The notes beneath the pieces are model-generated. The model saw only the letters and a program-made list of their open reading frames with translations, had not been told where the DNA came from and did not search any database. Source: a virus. From it: a stretch of 58,594 nucleotides of DNA. Below, one piece after another: positions 9,985 to 18,759 of the stretch. The translations under genes and the position numbers were made by a program. Numbering within the stretch: the stretch's first letter is position 1; every line of letters begins with the position of its first letter. Location of the stretch: positions 1 through 58,594 of the IMG/VR virus record IMGVR_UViG_3300027969_000116; one strand, given 5' to 3'.

Positions 9985-10839
9985 ATGGCGACAAATTCAT
10001 TAGACGCAGTTTTAGCTCAATACGAGAAAGCTAAACAAGGTAGTACTTCTTCTACCTCAAAATTTACACAAGAAGAAAGAATGAAAAAATACTTCGCGGC
10101 AATCCTTACCGATAAGGAGACCCAAGGACAAAAAAGATTAAGAATCTTACCAACAAAAGATGGTTCTTCACCATTTAAAGAAGTTTGGTACCACGAGATT
10201 CAAGTTGATGGAAAATTCCAAAAATTCTATGACCCGGGAAAAAATGACAACGAACGTTCACCTTTAACAGAGGTTTACGAAGAATTACGTTCAACAGGTA
10301 AAGAAGCTGATAAAAAATTGGCATCAAATTACTTGTCACGTAAATTCTACATTGTTAAAGTTATCGACAGAGATAATGAAGAAGATGGTGTTAAATTTTG
10401 GAGATTCAAATCTAACTACAAAAATGAGGGAATCTATGATAAAATTATCCCTATCTACAGAAACAAAGGAGATATTGCTGACCCTGAAAAAGGTAGAGAC
10501 CTTATTTTAGAATTAACTAAGGCAAAAACTCCAAAAGGTGCTTACTACACCGTAATTCAAACTGTTATGTATGATGATGCTGAACCTGTTCATTCGGACA
10601 AAGAACTTGCTAACTCTTGGATTAACGATGAGTTAACTTGGGAAGATGTTTATTCTAAAAAACCGGTTGAATACTTAGAGGCGATTGCAAGAGGTGAAAC
10701 TCCAAAATGGAACTCTGATAAAGGTGGTTACGATTATGGTGATTCATCTGAAGATGAGACTTCATTTGGTGGTTCTAAATCTTCAGGTTATGAAGACCCA
10801 CAAGCGGACGCTGAAGGGGATGATGATATGCCGTTCTAA
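9985..10839 (+). CDS. 32: Single-stranded DNA-binding protein, gp32-like
   Basis: A 284-residue protein (T4 gp32 has 301) that coats ssDNA during replication and recombination. The N-terminal segment is basic and Gln/Lys-rich (self-association part). The core has RLRILPTKDGSSPFKEVWYH and KFYDPGKNDNERSPL, with the aromatic and basic residues of an OB-fold (FYIVKVIDRDNEEDGVKFWR). The last 35 residues are very acidic and Ser/Gly-rich, ending DDDMPF, the usual protein-interaction tail. It contains no cysteine at all, so the zinc site of T4 gp32 (one His and three Cys) is missing; Ser and Thr occupy the region where CPxC is expected. The uvsX gene follows, as in a T4-type recombination module. Its own promoter and a downstream hairpin suggest separate, high expression. 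Confidence 0.9.
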   Translation: MATNSLDAVLAQYEKAKQGSTSSTSKFTQEERMKKYFAAILTDKETQGQKRLRILPTKDGSSPFKEVWYHEIQVDGKFQKFYDPGKNDNERSPLTEVYEELRSTGKEADKKLASNYLSRKFYIVKVIDRDNEEDGVKFWRFKSNYKNEGIYDKIIPIYRNKGDIADPEKGRDLILELTKAKTPKGAYYTVIQTVMYDDAEPVHSDKELANSWINDELTWEDVYSKKPVEYLEAIARGETPKWNSDKGGYDYGDSSEDETSFGGSKSSGYEDPQADAEGDDDMPF

Positions 10840-10863
10840 TCAAACAAAACTTGGACATATAAC

Positions 10864-10891
10864 TTGAGCACTGAGATTACTTGGTGCTCAA
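10864..10891. other. Perfect inverted repeat between gp32 and uvsX
   Basis: TTGAGCAC (10864-10871) and GTGCTCAA (10884-10891) form an 8-bp perfect stem with a 12-base loop. It is not followed by a T run, so it is not a classic terminator. It could stabilise the abundant gp32 mRNA 3' end, attenuate readthrough into uvsX or bind a regulator. Confidence 0.6.
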
Positions 10892-10931
10892 CTTGTCTAA
10901 ACAAACTAAAAAATTAAATTAAAATAGACAT

Positions 10932-11930
10932 ATGGCGATAAAAAAACACGATTTTAAGTCCATTAAGGACAAATTCTCAACATCTGCAAAATACAAACCA
11001 CAAAATTTTTTTGATTTAGGTCCTGACTTCTTGGACGCTGTGGGATTACCTGGTCCGGCTATAGGGCACTTAAATATGTTCTTGGGTCATTCTGATACAG
11101 GAAAAACAACCGCGTTAGTTAAAACCGCTGTTAGTGCTCAAAAAAAAGGTATTTTACCGGTCTTTATTATTACTGAACAGAAATGGTCGTTCGAGCACGC
11201 CAAATTAATGGGGTTTGAATGTGAAGAAGTTGTTGATGAAGAAACCGGAGAATTAGATTGGGATGGATTCTTTATATTTAACAATAATTTTGAATATATT
11301 GAACAAATCACTGATTATATTAATTCGTTACTTGACGCTCAAGAAAAAGGAGAGTTAGATTACAGTTTATGTATAATGTGGGATAGTGTGGGTAGTGTTC
11401 CTTGCAAAATGACTTTTGACGGAAAAGGTGGGAAGCAACACACCGCCGGAGCGTTATCTGATAAAATTGGGATGGGTATAAATCAGAGAATATCGGGTAG
11501 TAGAAGGTCAGATTCAAAATATGAAAACACTTTAATTATCGTGAATCAACCTTGGGTGGAGTTACCGGATAATCCATTTGGTCAACCCAAAATTATGGCA
11601 AAGGGAGGAAATGCTATTTGGTTAAATTCTTCATTAGTATTTTTATTTGGTAATCAAAAAGGTGCGGGAACAAATAAGATAACCGCTACCAAAGATAAAA
11701 GAAGTATCAAATTTGCGATTAGAAGTAAAGTTTCGGTCTTAAAAAATCACATTAACGGATTGGGTTATGAAGATGGTAAGATTATTGTAACCCCACACGG
11801 ATTTTTAGCGGGTAAAGATTCTACGGAAGAAAAATCAAATATTGAAAAATATAAAAAAGAATACGCCGACTATTGGAGAGAAATTATAGGAACTGATGGT
11901 GATTTTGATTTGAAAGAAGAAAAAGAGTAA
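10932..11930 (+). CDS. uvsX: UvsX-like RecA-family recombinase
   Basis: A 332-residue ATP-dependent strand-exchange protein (T4 UvsX 391). Walker A is GHSDTGKT at residues 52-59. A glutamate in TEQKW (about 82) fits the catalytic Glu. Walker B is LCIMWDSVG with Asp151. Further RecA-family parts are NTLIIVNQPW (about 200) and KGGNAIWLNSS. The C-terminus is shorter than in T4 and ends in a charged tail. With gp32 upstream and the nuclease and helicase downstream, it belongs to recombination-dependent replication and repair. UvsY, its usual mediator, is not visible in this window. The start ATG is preceded by an A-rich leader without Shine-Dalgarno sequence. Confidence 0.9.
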   Translation: MAIKKHDFKSIKDKFSTSAKYKPQNFFDLGPDFLDAVGLPGPAIGHLNMFLGHSDTGKTTALVKTAVSAQKKGILPVFIITEQKWSFEHAKLMGFECEEVVDEETGELDWDGFFIFNNNFEYIEQITDYINSLLDAQEKGELDYSLCIMWDSVGSVPCKMTFDGKGGKQHTAGALSDKIGMGINQRISGSRRSDSKYENTLIIVNQPWVELPDNPFGQPKIMAKGGNAIWLNSSLVFLFGNQKGAGTNKITATKDKRSIKFAIRSKVSVLKNHINGLGYEDGKIIVTPHGFLAGKDSTEEKSNIEKYKKEYADYWREIIGTDGDFDLKEEKE

Positions 11931-11964
11931 CAAAATATTATAGTAACGAATACAAACAAAACGA

Positions 11965-12966
11965 GTGACTAAAACACTATTAGTGGATGGGAATAACCTA
12001 ACAAAGATTGGGTTTCACGGGGTTAAAGATTTTTTTAACGGAACAAAACACATAGGAGCTGTTTGGCACTTTGTGAATACCCTTCGCCGACTTATAGACG
12101 AAGAAAATTACGATAAGGTTGTTGTTATGTGGGATGGTGATGATAATTCCCTTACCCGAAAAACATTATATCCCCAATATAAAGAAAAGCGACGTATAAC
12201 CGATGACTTTAGAGACCAATCTTTTGAAGAACAAAAAGAGAGAATTAAGGAGTATTTGGAAGAGTGTTATATAAGACAAATAAACGTCGAAAAAAACGAG
12301 GCGGATGACCTTATATCGTGGTATTGTAAAATAGCTACAGACGAAACTATTACCATATTCTCGGGGGATAAAGACCTTATCCAACTTATCTCGGATAAAG
12401 TGTCGGTATATTATCCAAAAACAAAACAAACATTCAGAAACGGAGACAAAGTGATGTTGGAATATTATTATTTTCCACATCAAAATGTTCGTACCTATAA
12501 GATTTTATCCGGTGATAAATCGGACAATATTGATGGTATATCAGGCTTAGGTGAGAAAACTTTAATTAAGTTTTTTCCTGAGCTACTTGAAAAAACCGTT
12601 TCTGTTTCCGATATTTTAGAAAAGGCTGAAATCCTACTAAAAGAGAATAAAAGTAATAAGACTTTACAGAATCTATTATCAGGGAAAACAAGAACCGGAG
12701 TATATGGGGATGAATTTTTTGAGGTTAATCAAAAAATAGTTGATTTATCAAATCCTCTAATAACTGATGAAGGAAAGGAGATTGTTGAATTATATTATAA
12801 GGAAACTTTGGACCCTGATGGGAGGGGTTATAGGAATCTTATAAAGATGATGATGGAGGATGGGTTTTTCAAATATCTACCGAAAGTTGATGATGCGTGG
12901 GTTAATTTTGTTAGACCCTTTATGAAACTAACAAGAAAAGAAAAAAGAAATTACAAAAACAATTAA
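11965..12966 (+). CDS. rnh: RNase H / 5'-3' FEN-family exonuclease
   Basis: A 333-residue flap-endonuclease-family protein comparable to T4 RNase H (305), which removes RNA primers and adjacent DNA from lagging-strand fragments. The metal-binding acids are in place: Asp8 (LLVDGNN), Asp57-Asp59 (MWDGDD), Glu112-Asp114-Asp115 (EADD), Asp135 and Asp137 (SGDKD) and Asp184-Asp187 (SGDKSDNI). SGDKSDNIDGISGLGEKT forms the helix-hairpin-helix region. The start is GTG at 11965; no in-frame ATG exists upstream of the conserved LLVDG strand, which makes GTG the only reasonable start. It lies between uvsX and a small unknown gene that leads into the helicase. A polymerase-I-type 5' nuclease domain is the alternative name for the same fold. 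Confidence 0.88.
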   Translation: MTKTLLVDGNNLTKIGFHGVKDFFNGTKHIGAVWHFVNTLRRLIDEENYDKVVVMWDGDDNSLTRKTLYPQYKEKRRITDDFRDQSFEEQKERIKEYLEECYIRQINVEKNEADDLISWYCKIATDETITIFSGDKDLIQLISDKVSVYYPKTKQTFRNGDKVMLEYYYFPHQNVRTYKILSGDKSDNIDGISGLGEKTLIKFFPELLEKTVSVSDILEKAEILLKENKSNKTLQNLLSGKTRTGVYGDEFFEVNQKIVDLSNPLITDEGKEIVELYYKETLDPDGRGYRNLIKMMMEDGFFKYLPKVDDAWVNFVRPFMKLTRKEKRNYKNN

Positions 12967-12975
12967 TTAAAAATT

Positions 12976-13428
12976 ATGAAAGACCAAGATTCAGTAAAAT
13001 TAGAATTCTTAATGATGGTAAACGATAACATTATCGTTCAAAGATTTTTCAACGTAAGAGAGTTTAACAATGAGGCAAAAAACTCATTAGAACTTTATGA
13101 GTTATTGAGAGATTTTAAGGATGATATTAAACAACAATTATCGTTAAAAACCGTAACGTATATGACGGATAATATGTACGAAATTATTAACAATCCGGCT
13201 ATTTTGGATACGTCATATATTGATGGTCCGGAGTACTTTAACATCTTCATCAAACAAAATGATGTGACAATTTGTCATAGACAGGTGGATGCTAAAGTAT
13301 ACCCTCCAAAGATAAGATATACTGTGGATGTACGCCCACACCTAAAAAACTTGTTGATGAATTTGACTGACATTTTCTCGTCAAAAAATTTAACAAAAAA
13401 ATATATGGAGGTTAAGCTAAGTGTGTAG
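12976..13428 (+). CDS. Unknown protein in the replication module
   Basis: A 150-residue protein I do not recognise. It starts with a strand-rich half (VKLEFLMMVNDNIIVQRFFNV) followed by a helix (KNSLELYELLRDFKDDIKQQL), and a second strand-rich half contains two cysteine-poor segments and VYPPKIRYTVDVRP. There is no membrane segment. It lies nine bases after the RNase H gene and 29 bases before the helicase. In T4 a helicase-loading protein (gp59) is encoded in the related gene group, but I see no residue-level similarity to it. Its position makes a replisome accessory role plausible, nothing more. Confidence 0.65.
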   Translation: MKDQDSVKLEFLMMVNDNIIVQRFFNVREFNNEAKNSLELYELLRDFKDDIKQQLSLKTVTYMTDNMYEIINNPAILDTSYIDGPEYFNIFIKQNDVTICHRQVDAKVYPPKIRYTVDVRPHLKNLLMNLTDIFSSKNLTKKYMEVKLSV

Positions 13429-13436
13429 TATTTATT
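13429..13436 (+). promoter_or_regulatory. TATTTATT element upstream of the helicase gene
   Basis: TATTTATT lies 21 bases before ATG 13458, abutting the previous stop codon region. It is a one-base variant of the TATTTATA element found ahead of several other genes, here inside a replication operon, so it may be coincidental. Confidence 0.25.
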
Positions 13437-13457
13437 AATACACTAAAAGAAAAATAT

Positions 13458-14843
13458 ATGGCGTCAAACAAAAATTTCGAGTATCTAGGTAGCACCTTTC
13501 AGATACAATTATTAAACCAAATCATTATCGACAAAGACTTCTCACGGTCAATTATAGACGTGATTGAAACAAGTTATTTTGAGAATAAATATTTCAAATT
13601 AATCATCCAAATGATTAAGGAGTATTATACAAAATACGAACATACACCAACCTTTGACACCTTAGAACAAATTACTAAATCTGAGATACAACAACCTCTG
13701 GCGGCAAAAATCATTATTGATACCCTTACAAAAGTTAAGGAGTCAACTCTTGATGGGGCTGAATTTGTACAAGAAAAATCTATGAAATTTTGTAAACAAC
13801 AAGAGTTACAAAAAGTAATGGTTAAAGCTCAAAAAATCATCGATACCGGTGAGTTTGAGAGTTACGACACATTAGAAGAGATGGTAAGTAAAGCTCTTCA
13901 AGTAGGGGAACACGATAAAGGGACTGAGAGTGTTTTTAGTAACTTAGATGAAGTTTTAAACGAGGATTATCGTCATCCGATACCGATGGGTATTCCGGGG
14001 ATAGATAGACTCTTAAAAGGTGGTTTAGCAAAGGGTGAAATCGGTGTTGTTTTAGCACCAACAGGTGTAGGTAAATCGACTTTACTTACAAAAATCTCAA
14101 ATCACGCATTTAATTTGGGATATAATGTTTTACAAATTTTCTTTGAGGATAACCCAAAGATTATTCAACGTAAACACATTACATTATGGACAAAAATACA
14201 TCCTGATGAATTGTCTATAAGAAAAGATGAAGTTATGGAAAAAGTTAAAGCAGTTAAGGAAACAATGACTAACCAACTTATCCTTAAAAAACTACCATCT
14301 GATACCGTAACGATGATGCAGATTAAGAATCAAATTAGAAAAATGATGTCTGAAGGAATCAAAATTGATATGGTGTTATTGGACTACATTGATTGTGTGG
14401 TTCCGGATAAAAACTTGGGTGATGAATGGAAATCTGAGGGTTCAGTTATGAGAGGATTCGAGGCTATGTGTCACGAACTTGATTTAGTAGGATGGACGGC
14501 AACTCAGGGTAATAGAAGTTCAATATCTTCGGATGTGGTAACTACCGACCAAATGGGTGGTTCCATAAAAAAAGCACAGGTTGGACACGTAATCATTTCC
14601 GTGGCTAAATCTCTACAACAAAAAGAAATGAAACTAGCGACGATTGCAATTACTAAATCACGTATTGGTGATGATGGTATTGTCTTTGAAAATTGTAAGT
14701 TTGATAATGGTATGTTGGAGATTGATACTGAGAGTTCAGTAACATTCTTAGGATTAGAAGAACAAACTGAAGAACGAAATAAACAAAGAATCAAAGATTT
14801 GTTAGATAAAAGAAAAGAAAAAAATCAACAACAAAATAATTAA
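13458..14843 (+). CDS. 41: Replicative DNA helicase, gp41/DnaB-like
   Basis: A 461-residue hexameric 5'-3' helicase (T4 gp41 475). The N-terminal 150 residues are helical, as in DnaB-type collars. The RecA-like core begins at [20 protein letters not shown]; Walker A is APTGVGKS at 200-207. A Glu in FFEDNP (about 230) is the likely catalytic base, and Walker B is [10 protein letters not shown] with Asp309. A later TQGNR (about 350) fits motif H4, and the [12 protein letters not shown] segment contains the likely arginine finger. The C-terminal 30 residues are Lys/Gln-rich and disordered. The stop is followed two bases later by nrdB, so helicase and ribonucleotide reductase are probably co-transcribed. 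The primase partner lies far away at 53502. Confidence 0.9.
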   Translation: MASNKNFEYLGSTFQIQLLNQIIIDKDFSRSIIDVIETSYFENKYFKLIIQMIKEYYTKYEHTPTFDTLEQITKSEIQQPLAAKIIIDTLTKVKESTLDGAEFVQEKSMKFCKQQELQKVMVKAQKIIDTGEFESYDTLEEMVSKALQVGEHDKGTESVFSNLDEVLNEDYRHPIPMGIPGIDRLLKGGLAKGEIGVVLAPTGVGKSTLLTKISNHAFNLGYNVLQIFFEDNPKIIQRKHITLWTKIHPDELSIRKDEVMEKVKAVKETMTNQLILKKLPSDTVTMMQIKNQIRKMMSEGIKIDMVLLDYIDCVVPDKNLGDEWKSEGSVMRGFEAMCHELDLVGWTATQGNRSSISSDVVTTDQMGGSIKKAQVGHVIISVAKSLQQKEMKLATIAITKSRIGDDGIVFENCKFDNGMLEIDTESSVTFLGLEEQTEERNKQRIKDLLDKRKEKNQQQNN

Positions 14844-14844
14844 T

Positions 14845-15795
14845 ATGAAAGAAAAAATATTAGAACCGAATAACGATAGATTCGTTATCTTCCCAATCGA
14901 ACATAATGATATATGGGAATTTTACAAACAACACCAAGCGGCGTTTTGGACCGCTGAAGAAGTAGATTTATCTAACGATATTAGAGATTGGGAAAATCTA
15001 TCTGATAATGAGAGATTTTTCCTTAAAAATGTATTAGCGTTTTTTGCTGCGTCTGATGGTATTGTGAATGAAAATTTGGCTGAGAATTTCTTAAAAGAAG
15101 TTCAATATGCTGAAGCAAAATTCTTCTACGGGTTTCAAATTATGATGGAGAACATTCACTCTTTAATGTATTCATTATTGATTGATACTTATGTGTCTGA
15201 TGAAAAAGAGAAAGACGAGTGTTTCCACGCAATTGATAGATTGCCGGCAGTTCAAAAGAAGGCTAAATGGGCACTTGATTGGATTGAAAATGCTTCCTTC
15301 CAAGAAAGATTAGTAGCGTTTGCTGCGGTTGAAGGTATTTTCTTCTCCGGTTCATTCTGTTCTATCTTTTGGATGAAATCAAGAGGTATTATGCAAGGAT
15401 TATGTAATGCTAATAGTCTTATCTTTAAGGATGAAAACTTACACTGTGATTTTGCAATCCATTTGATTAACAATCACGTTGAGAACAAACCAACAGAAAA
15501 AAGAATCAAAGAAATTTTATTGTCTGCATTAGAGATTGAAAAAGAATTTATTACTGAGTCATTACCAGTATCATTAATCGGTATGAACTCAAATTTGATG
15601 AAACAATATCTTGAATTTGTAACTGACGGACTACTAATTAAATTTGGGTGTAAGAAACATTTTAATGTTGAACAACCATTTAAATTTATGGAACAGATTG
15701 CTGTTGAAACAAAGGGTAATTTCTTTGAGTCAAGAACTATGGAATACCAAAAAGCTAAATTAGGAGAATCATTAACATTTACGGAGGATTTTTAA
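14845..15795 (+). CDS. nrdB: Ribonucleoside-diphosphate reductase class Ia, small subunit
   Basis: A 316-residue R2 protein that holds the di-iron centre and tyrosyl radical. Ligands are all visible: Asp71 ([11 protein letters not shown]), Glu102 and His105 (MENIHS), Glu163 ([11 protein letters not shown]), Glu197 and His200 ([10 protein letters not shown]). Tyr109 stands at the radical position (ENIHSLMY). In most homologues of this eukaryote-like branch the residue between Ser and Met is Glu; here it is Leu. The C-terminal end FTEDF is the expected tail that docks into R1. It lies two bases downstream of the helicase gene and one base upstream of nrdA. The intact active site argues that the enzyme is functional and supplies dNTPs for phage replication. 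Confidence 0.95.
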   Translation: MKEKILEPNNDRFVIFPIEHNDIWEFYKQHQAAFWTAEEVDLSNDIRDWENLSDNERFFLKNVLAFFAASDGIVNENLAENFLKEVQYAEAKFFYGFQIMMENIHSLMYSLLIDTYVSDEKEKDECFHAIDRLPAVQKKAKWALDWIENASFQERLVAFAAVEGIFFSGSFCSIFWMKSRGIMQGLCNANSLIFKDENLHCDFAIHLINNHVENKPTEKRIKEILLSALEIEKEFITESLPVSLIGMNSNLMKQYLEFVTDGLLIKFGCKKHFNVEQPFKFMEQIAVETKGNFFESRTMEYQKAKLGESLTFTEDF

Positions 15796-15796
15796 T

Positions 15797-18211
15797 ATGA
15801 TGTCACTAAAGATAAAAAAAAGAGGGGGTGACGAGGTATCGTTTAACCCCCAAAAAATTTATAATAGAGTTAAACGAGCGGCAAGAGGATTAAACGTAAA
15901 TGCTGATGAGGTATTCATTAAGGTGATTACTTCGGTTCCAACAGAGGGTATTATTACAACTAAAGAGTTGGATAAATTGGTTTATGAAATTGCTGCGGCG
16001 TATACCGGAAGTCACCACGATTATTCAAGATTGGCGTCTTCTGTGGCTATTTCTGCATATCACAAAGAAACTGATGAAAGTTTCTGTAACACAATGCACA
16101 CATTACACGTTGATGGTATCATTAACGATAAGTTAATGGAAACTATTGAACTATATGGTCCTGAAAATATTGATTCTGTAATTAATCACGAGAATGATTA
16201 CAATTTTGATTATTTTGCGTGGAAATCATTACAAGAAATGTATTTATTAAAAAATCCTGAAGGTAGAGTAATTGAAAGACCTCAACATATGTATATGAGA
16301 GTTGCTCTATGGGTAACTAAATCATTTGAACAAGCGGTTGAGTATTATCAATCATTATCAAATCAACTTATATCTCCTGCAACACCGATTATGATTAATG
16401 CGGGAACTAAAACACCTCAACTAGCATCTTGTGTATTGAAATACAATCACGGGGATTCAAGAGAAGGGTTATTACAAACATTCAACGACATTTCAACTTA
16501 TTCATCTGATGCTGCTGGTATTGGATTATGTATGTCTAATGTTCGTAGTAAAGAAAGTCGTATTAACTCATCAGGTGGATTTGCCGGTGGTTTATTAAAA
16601 TACCTAAAGATTGTTAATGAAGGGTTAAGATTCTTCAACCAACAAGGGAGAAGACCGGGTAGTGCGGCTATCTACATTGAGCCTTGGCATAAGGACATCA
16701 TAGACTTACTTGAAATCAAAAAGAATACAGGTGCAGAAGAATTGAGAGCAAAAGATTTATTTACCTCAATTTGGTTACCGGACAACTTTATGAACGCAGT
16801 TAAGAATAACGATGATTGGTATTTATTCTGTCCTAACGACATTGTTAAAGCGGGTATCAAACCATTACAGGAGGCTTACGGTGATGAGTATGAATCAAAC
16901 TACAACAAAGCGGTTGAACTTGGTTTAGGTAAAAAAGTGAAAGCACAAACAATTTGGAATAAAATTATCGAATCTCAAGTTGAAACGGGGGTTCCTTACT
17001 TATGTTCTAAAGATAGTGCTAATAGAAAAACAAACCATCAAAATATCGGGGTGATTAAACAATCTAACCTCTGTAATGAGATTTATCAATATACTGATGA
17101 GAACACCACAGCTATCTGTACATTATCGTCTATGGTGTTGAAAAACTTTATCATTAAAGGTGAGTTTGATTTTAAATTACTTTATAGTGAAGTTAGAAAG
17201 GTTGTTAGAGCTCTCAACAAGGTTGTTGATATTAATAGTTACTCAACGAAACAAGGTAGAAAAGGTGGATTAGAACAAAGAGCAATTGCCATTGGAACTC
17301 AAGGTCTTGCTGACGTATTTTTCTTAATGGATTATATCTTCACATCTGAAGAGGCGAGAAAGTTAAACAAAAACATTTTTGAAACTATCTACTTTGCGGC
17401 AATCACTGAGAGTATGGAATTATGTAAATCCGGAGAGTATAAACCATATGAATTCTTCAAAGGGTCACCAATGTCAAAAGGTATATTCCAATTTGATATG
17501 TGGGGATTAGATTACGAAGGATTAGGTAGAATGTGGGATTGGGACTCACTTAAATTAGATGTATCCAACTACGGGGTTTGTAACTCGTTATTCACGGCTC
17601 AGATGCCAGTTGCGTCTTCTGCTAAGATTACAGGTTCATTTGAAATGACAGAACCGGCTCACTCGGCATTATTTAATCGTCGTGTAGTTGGAGGAGAAAT
17701 TTTAATTGTTAACAAATACTTAATTAACGATTTTGAAAAGTTAGGTGTTTGGTGTGAGGATTTAAAAAATGAGATTATTATGAATGAAGGTTCTGTTCAG
17801 AACATTAATTTTAATAATTATTTAGACACCGAAGACAAGAATTATAATAAGAAAGTTAAGAGAATTGAACATTTAATTCCAAAATACAAAACAATTTGGG
17901 AGATATCTCAAAGAGAACTTATTGATATGGCAGCAGACAGAGCACCATTTATTGACCAATCACAATCAATGAATATCTATATGTCTAACCCAACATTATC
18001 AAAGATTTCATCATCACACTTCCATTCTTGGGGTAAAGGATTGAAAACACTTTGTTACTATGTTAGAACAAAGGCGATATCAACCGGAGCTAAACACTTG
18101 GCTGTGGATATCTCAAAAGTGGGTCAATCAAAACCAATTGAGAAACCAACAGTTGATTTAACACAAAAACCAACTGATACTGAATTTGAATGTTTCGGAT
18201 GTGGTTCTTAA
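15797..18211 (+). CDS. nrdA: Ribonucleoside-diphosphate reductase class Ia, large subunit
   Basis: An 804-residue R1 protein reducing ribonucleotides together with NrdB. Residues 3-90 form an ATP-cone (KIKKRGGDEVSFNPQK), so dATP feedback control may be retained. Catalytic residues are present: Cys212 (QLASCVL), Asn424, Cys426 and Glu428 (NLCNE) and Cys441 (AICTLSS). The RRPGSAAIYIEPWH segment belongs to the barrel. The C-terminus ends ECFGCGS, giving the swinging Cys pair that is re-reduced by thioredoxin or glutaredoxin. Two ATG codons stand in tandem at the start; either could be used. A strong terminator follows, making nrdA the end of the replication transcript. It is more similar in architecture to the eukaryote/Bacteroidota R1 branch than to E. 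coli NrdA, judged by the CxxCGS ending. Confidence 0.95.
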   Translation: MMSLKIKKRGGDEVSFNPQKIYNRVKRAARGLNVNADEVFIKVITSVPTEGIITTKELDKLVYEIAAAYTGSHHDYSRLASSVAISAYHKETDESFCNTMHTLHVDGIINDKLMETIELYGPENIDSVINHENDYNFDYFAWKSLQEMYLLKNPEGRVIERPQHMYMRVALWVTKSFEQAVEYYQSLSNQLISPATPIMINAGTKTPQLASCVLKYNHGDSREGLLQTFNDISTYSSDAAGIGLCMSNVRSKESRINSSGGFAGGLLKYLKIVNEGLRFFNQQGRRPGSAAIYIEPWHKDIIDLLEIKKNTGAEELRAKDLFTSIWLPDNFMNAVKNNDDWYLFCPNDIVKAGIKPLQEAYGDEYESNYNKAVELGLGKKVKAQTIWNKIIESQVETGVPYLCSKDSANRKTNHQNIGVIKQSNLCNEIYQYTDENTTAICTLSSMVLKNFIIKGEFDFKLLYSEVRKVVRALNKVVDINSYSTKQGRKGGLEQRAIAIGTQGLADVFFLMDYIFTSEEARKLNKNIFETIYFAAITESMELCKSGEYKPYEFFKGSPMSKGIFQFDMWGLDYEGLGRMWDWDSLKLDVSNYGVCNSLFTAQMPVASSAKITGSFEMTEPAHSALFNRRVVGGEILIVNKYLINDFEKLGVWCEDLKNEIIMNEGSVQNINFNNYLDTEDKNYNKKVKRIEHLIPKYKTIWEISQRELIDMAADRAPFIDQSQSMNIYMSNPTLSKISSSHFHSWGKGLKTLCYYVRTKAISTGAKHLAVDISKVGQSKPIEKPTVDLTQKPTDTEFECFGCGS

Positions 18212-18220
18212 AAAGAATAT

Positions 18221-18250
18221 AAATCACGACTTAGGTCGTGATTTTTTATT
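18221..18250 (+). terminator. Rho-independent terminator after nrdA
   Basis: AAATCACGAC (18221-18230), loop TTAG, then GTCGTGATTT (18235-18244) gives a 10-bp stem that runs into TTTTATTTT. It separates the nucleotide-metabolism operon from the baseplate wedge genes. Confidence 0.9.
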
Positions 18251-18257
18251 TTGGGGG

Positions 18258-18292
18258 TATTTATAAAAAATAATGACGACACTATATTTATA
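18258..18292 (+). promoter_or_regulatory. Two TATTTATA elements upstream of gp25
   Basis: TATTTATA occurs at 18258-18265 and again at 18285-18292. The second copy ends three bases before ATG 18296 (sequence TATTTATAGTTATGG), exactly the arrangement seen at 30069-30083. Because a terminator lies directly upstream, a promoter is expected here, which strengthens the idea that this octamer is a promoter box. Confidence 0.45.
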
Positions 18293-18295
18293 GTT

Positions 18296-18754
18296 ATGGC
18301 AGATGGAATTACATATGGTTTAACTTTTCCTTTCAGAGAATCTTTTGATGGGAAGTATTTAGATTTATCAGATTATAATGACCAAGAGATTAGGTCAAAT
18401 TTAATACACCTTTTATTATCAAGAAAAGGTAGTAGATATTATTTACCGGATTTTGGGACAAGGTTATACGAATTTATTTTTGAACCTTTAGATGGTCCTA
18501 CTTTTTCTGAAATTGAGGCGGAAATTAGAGAGGCTACCGGAGTGTATATACCCGGAATAAGAATAACGAATATTAGTATTACCGCCGCTTCTGATGGTGA
18601 TGAAGATAAAGGTAGTTACATTAACGATAACGATGAAAGAATATTTCGTGTATCAGACATCTCAAATAAAGAACATACCGCAAAAGTTAAGATTGATTAT
18701 ACCATCACTAATGATGTGTTTAATAGTAGCGACTTTGTAATTATTAATATATAA
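18296..18754 (+). CDS. 25: Baseplate wedge protein, gp25-like
   Basis: A 152-residue protein of the gpW/gp25 family, which forms the sheath-initiating part of the wedge core in contractile tails. The family core is clear: IRSNLIHLLLSRKGSRYYLP followed by DFGTRLYEFIFEPLD, then an acidic helix (SEIEAEIREATGVYIPGI) and strands. T4 gp25 is 132 residues. A longer frame begins at a TTG (18251), but ATG 18296 is preferred: it follows the TATTTATA element and gives the usual N-terminus just before the FPF segment, while the extension would overlap the promoter-like sequence. The gene is followed by gp6, its direct structural partner in the wedge. Confidence 0.85.
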   Translation: MADGITYGLTFPFRESFDGKYLDLSDYNDQEIRSNLIHLLLSRKGSRYYLPDFGTRLYEFIFEPLDGPTFSEIEAEIREATGVYIPGIRITNISITAASDGDEDKGSYINDNDERIFRVSDISNKEHTAKVKIDYTITNDVFNSSDFVIINI

Positions 18755-18759
18755 AAATT

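Noticed and set aside
10685-10867. Overlapping plus-strand frame at the end of gp32
   Set aside because: It is the shifted reading of the acidic Ser/Gly-rich tail codons; no sign of independent initiation.
12166-12483. 105-codon open frame on the minus strand opposite the RNase H gene
   Set aside because: It overlaps the conserved catalytic part of the nuclease and has unlikely composition (many Phe, Ile and Tyr), typical of a shadow frame.
18251-18295. TTG start for the gp25-like gene, adding 15 residues
   Set aside because: The extension would cover both TATTTATA elements, and the ATG at 18296 gives the usual family N-terminus.
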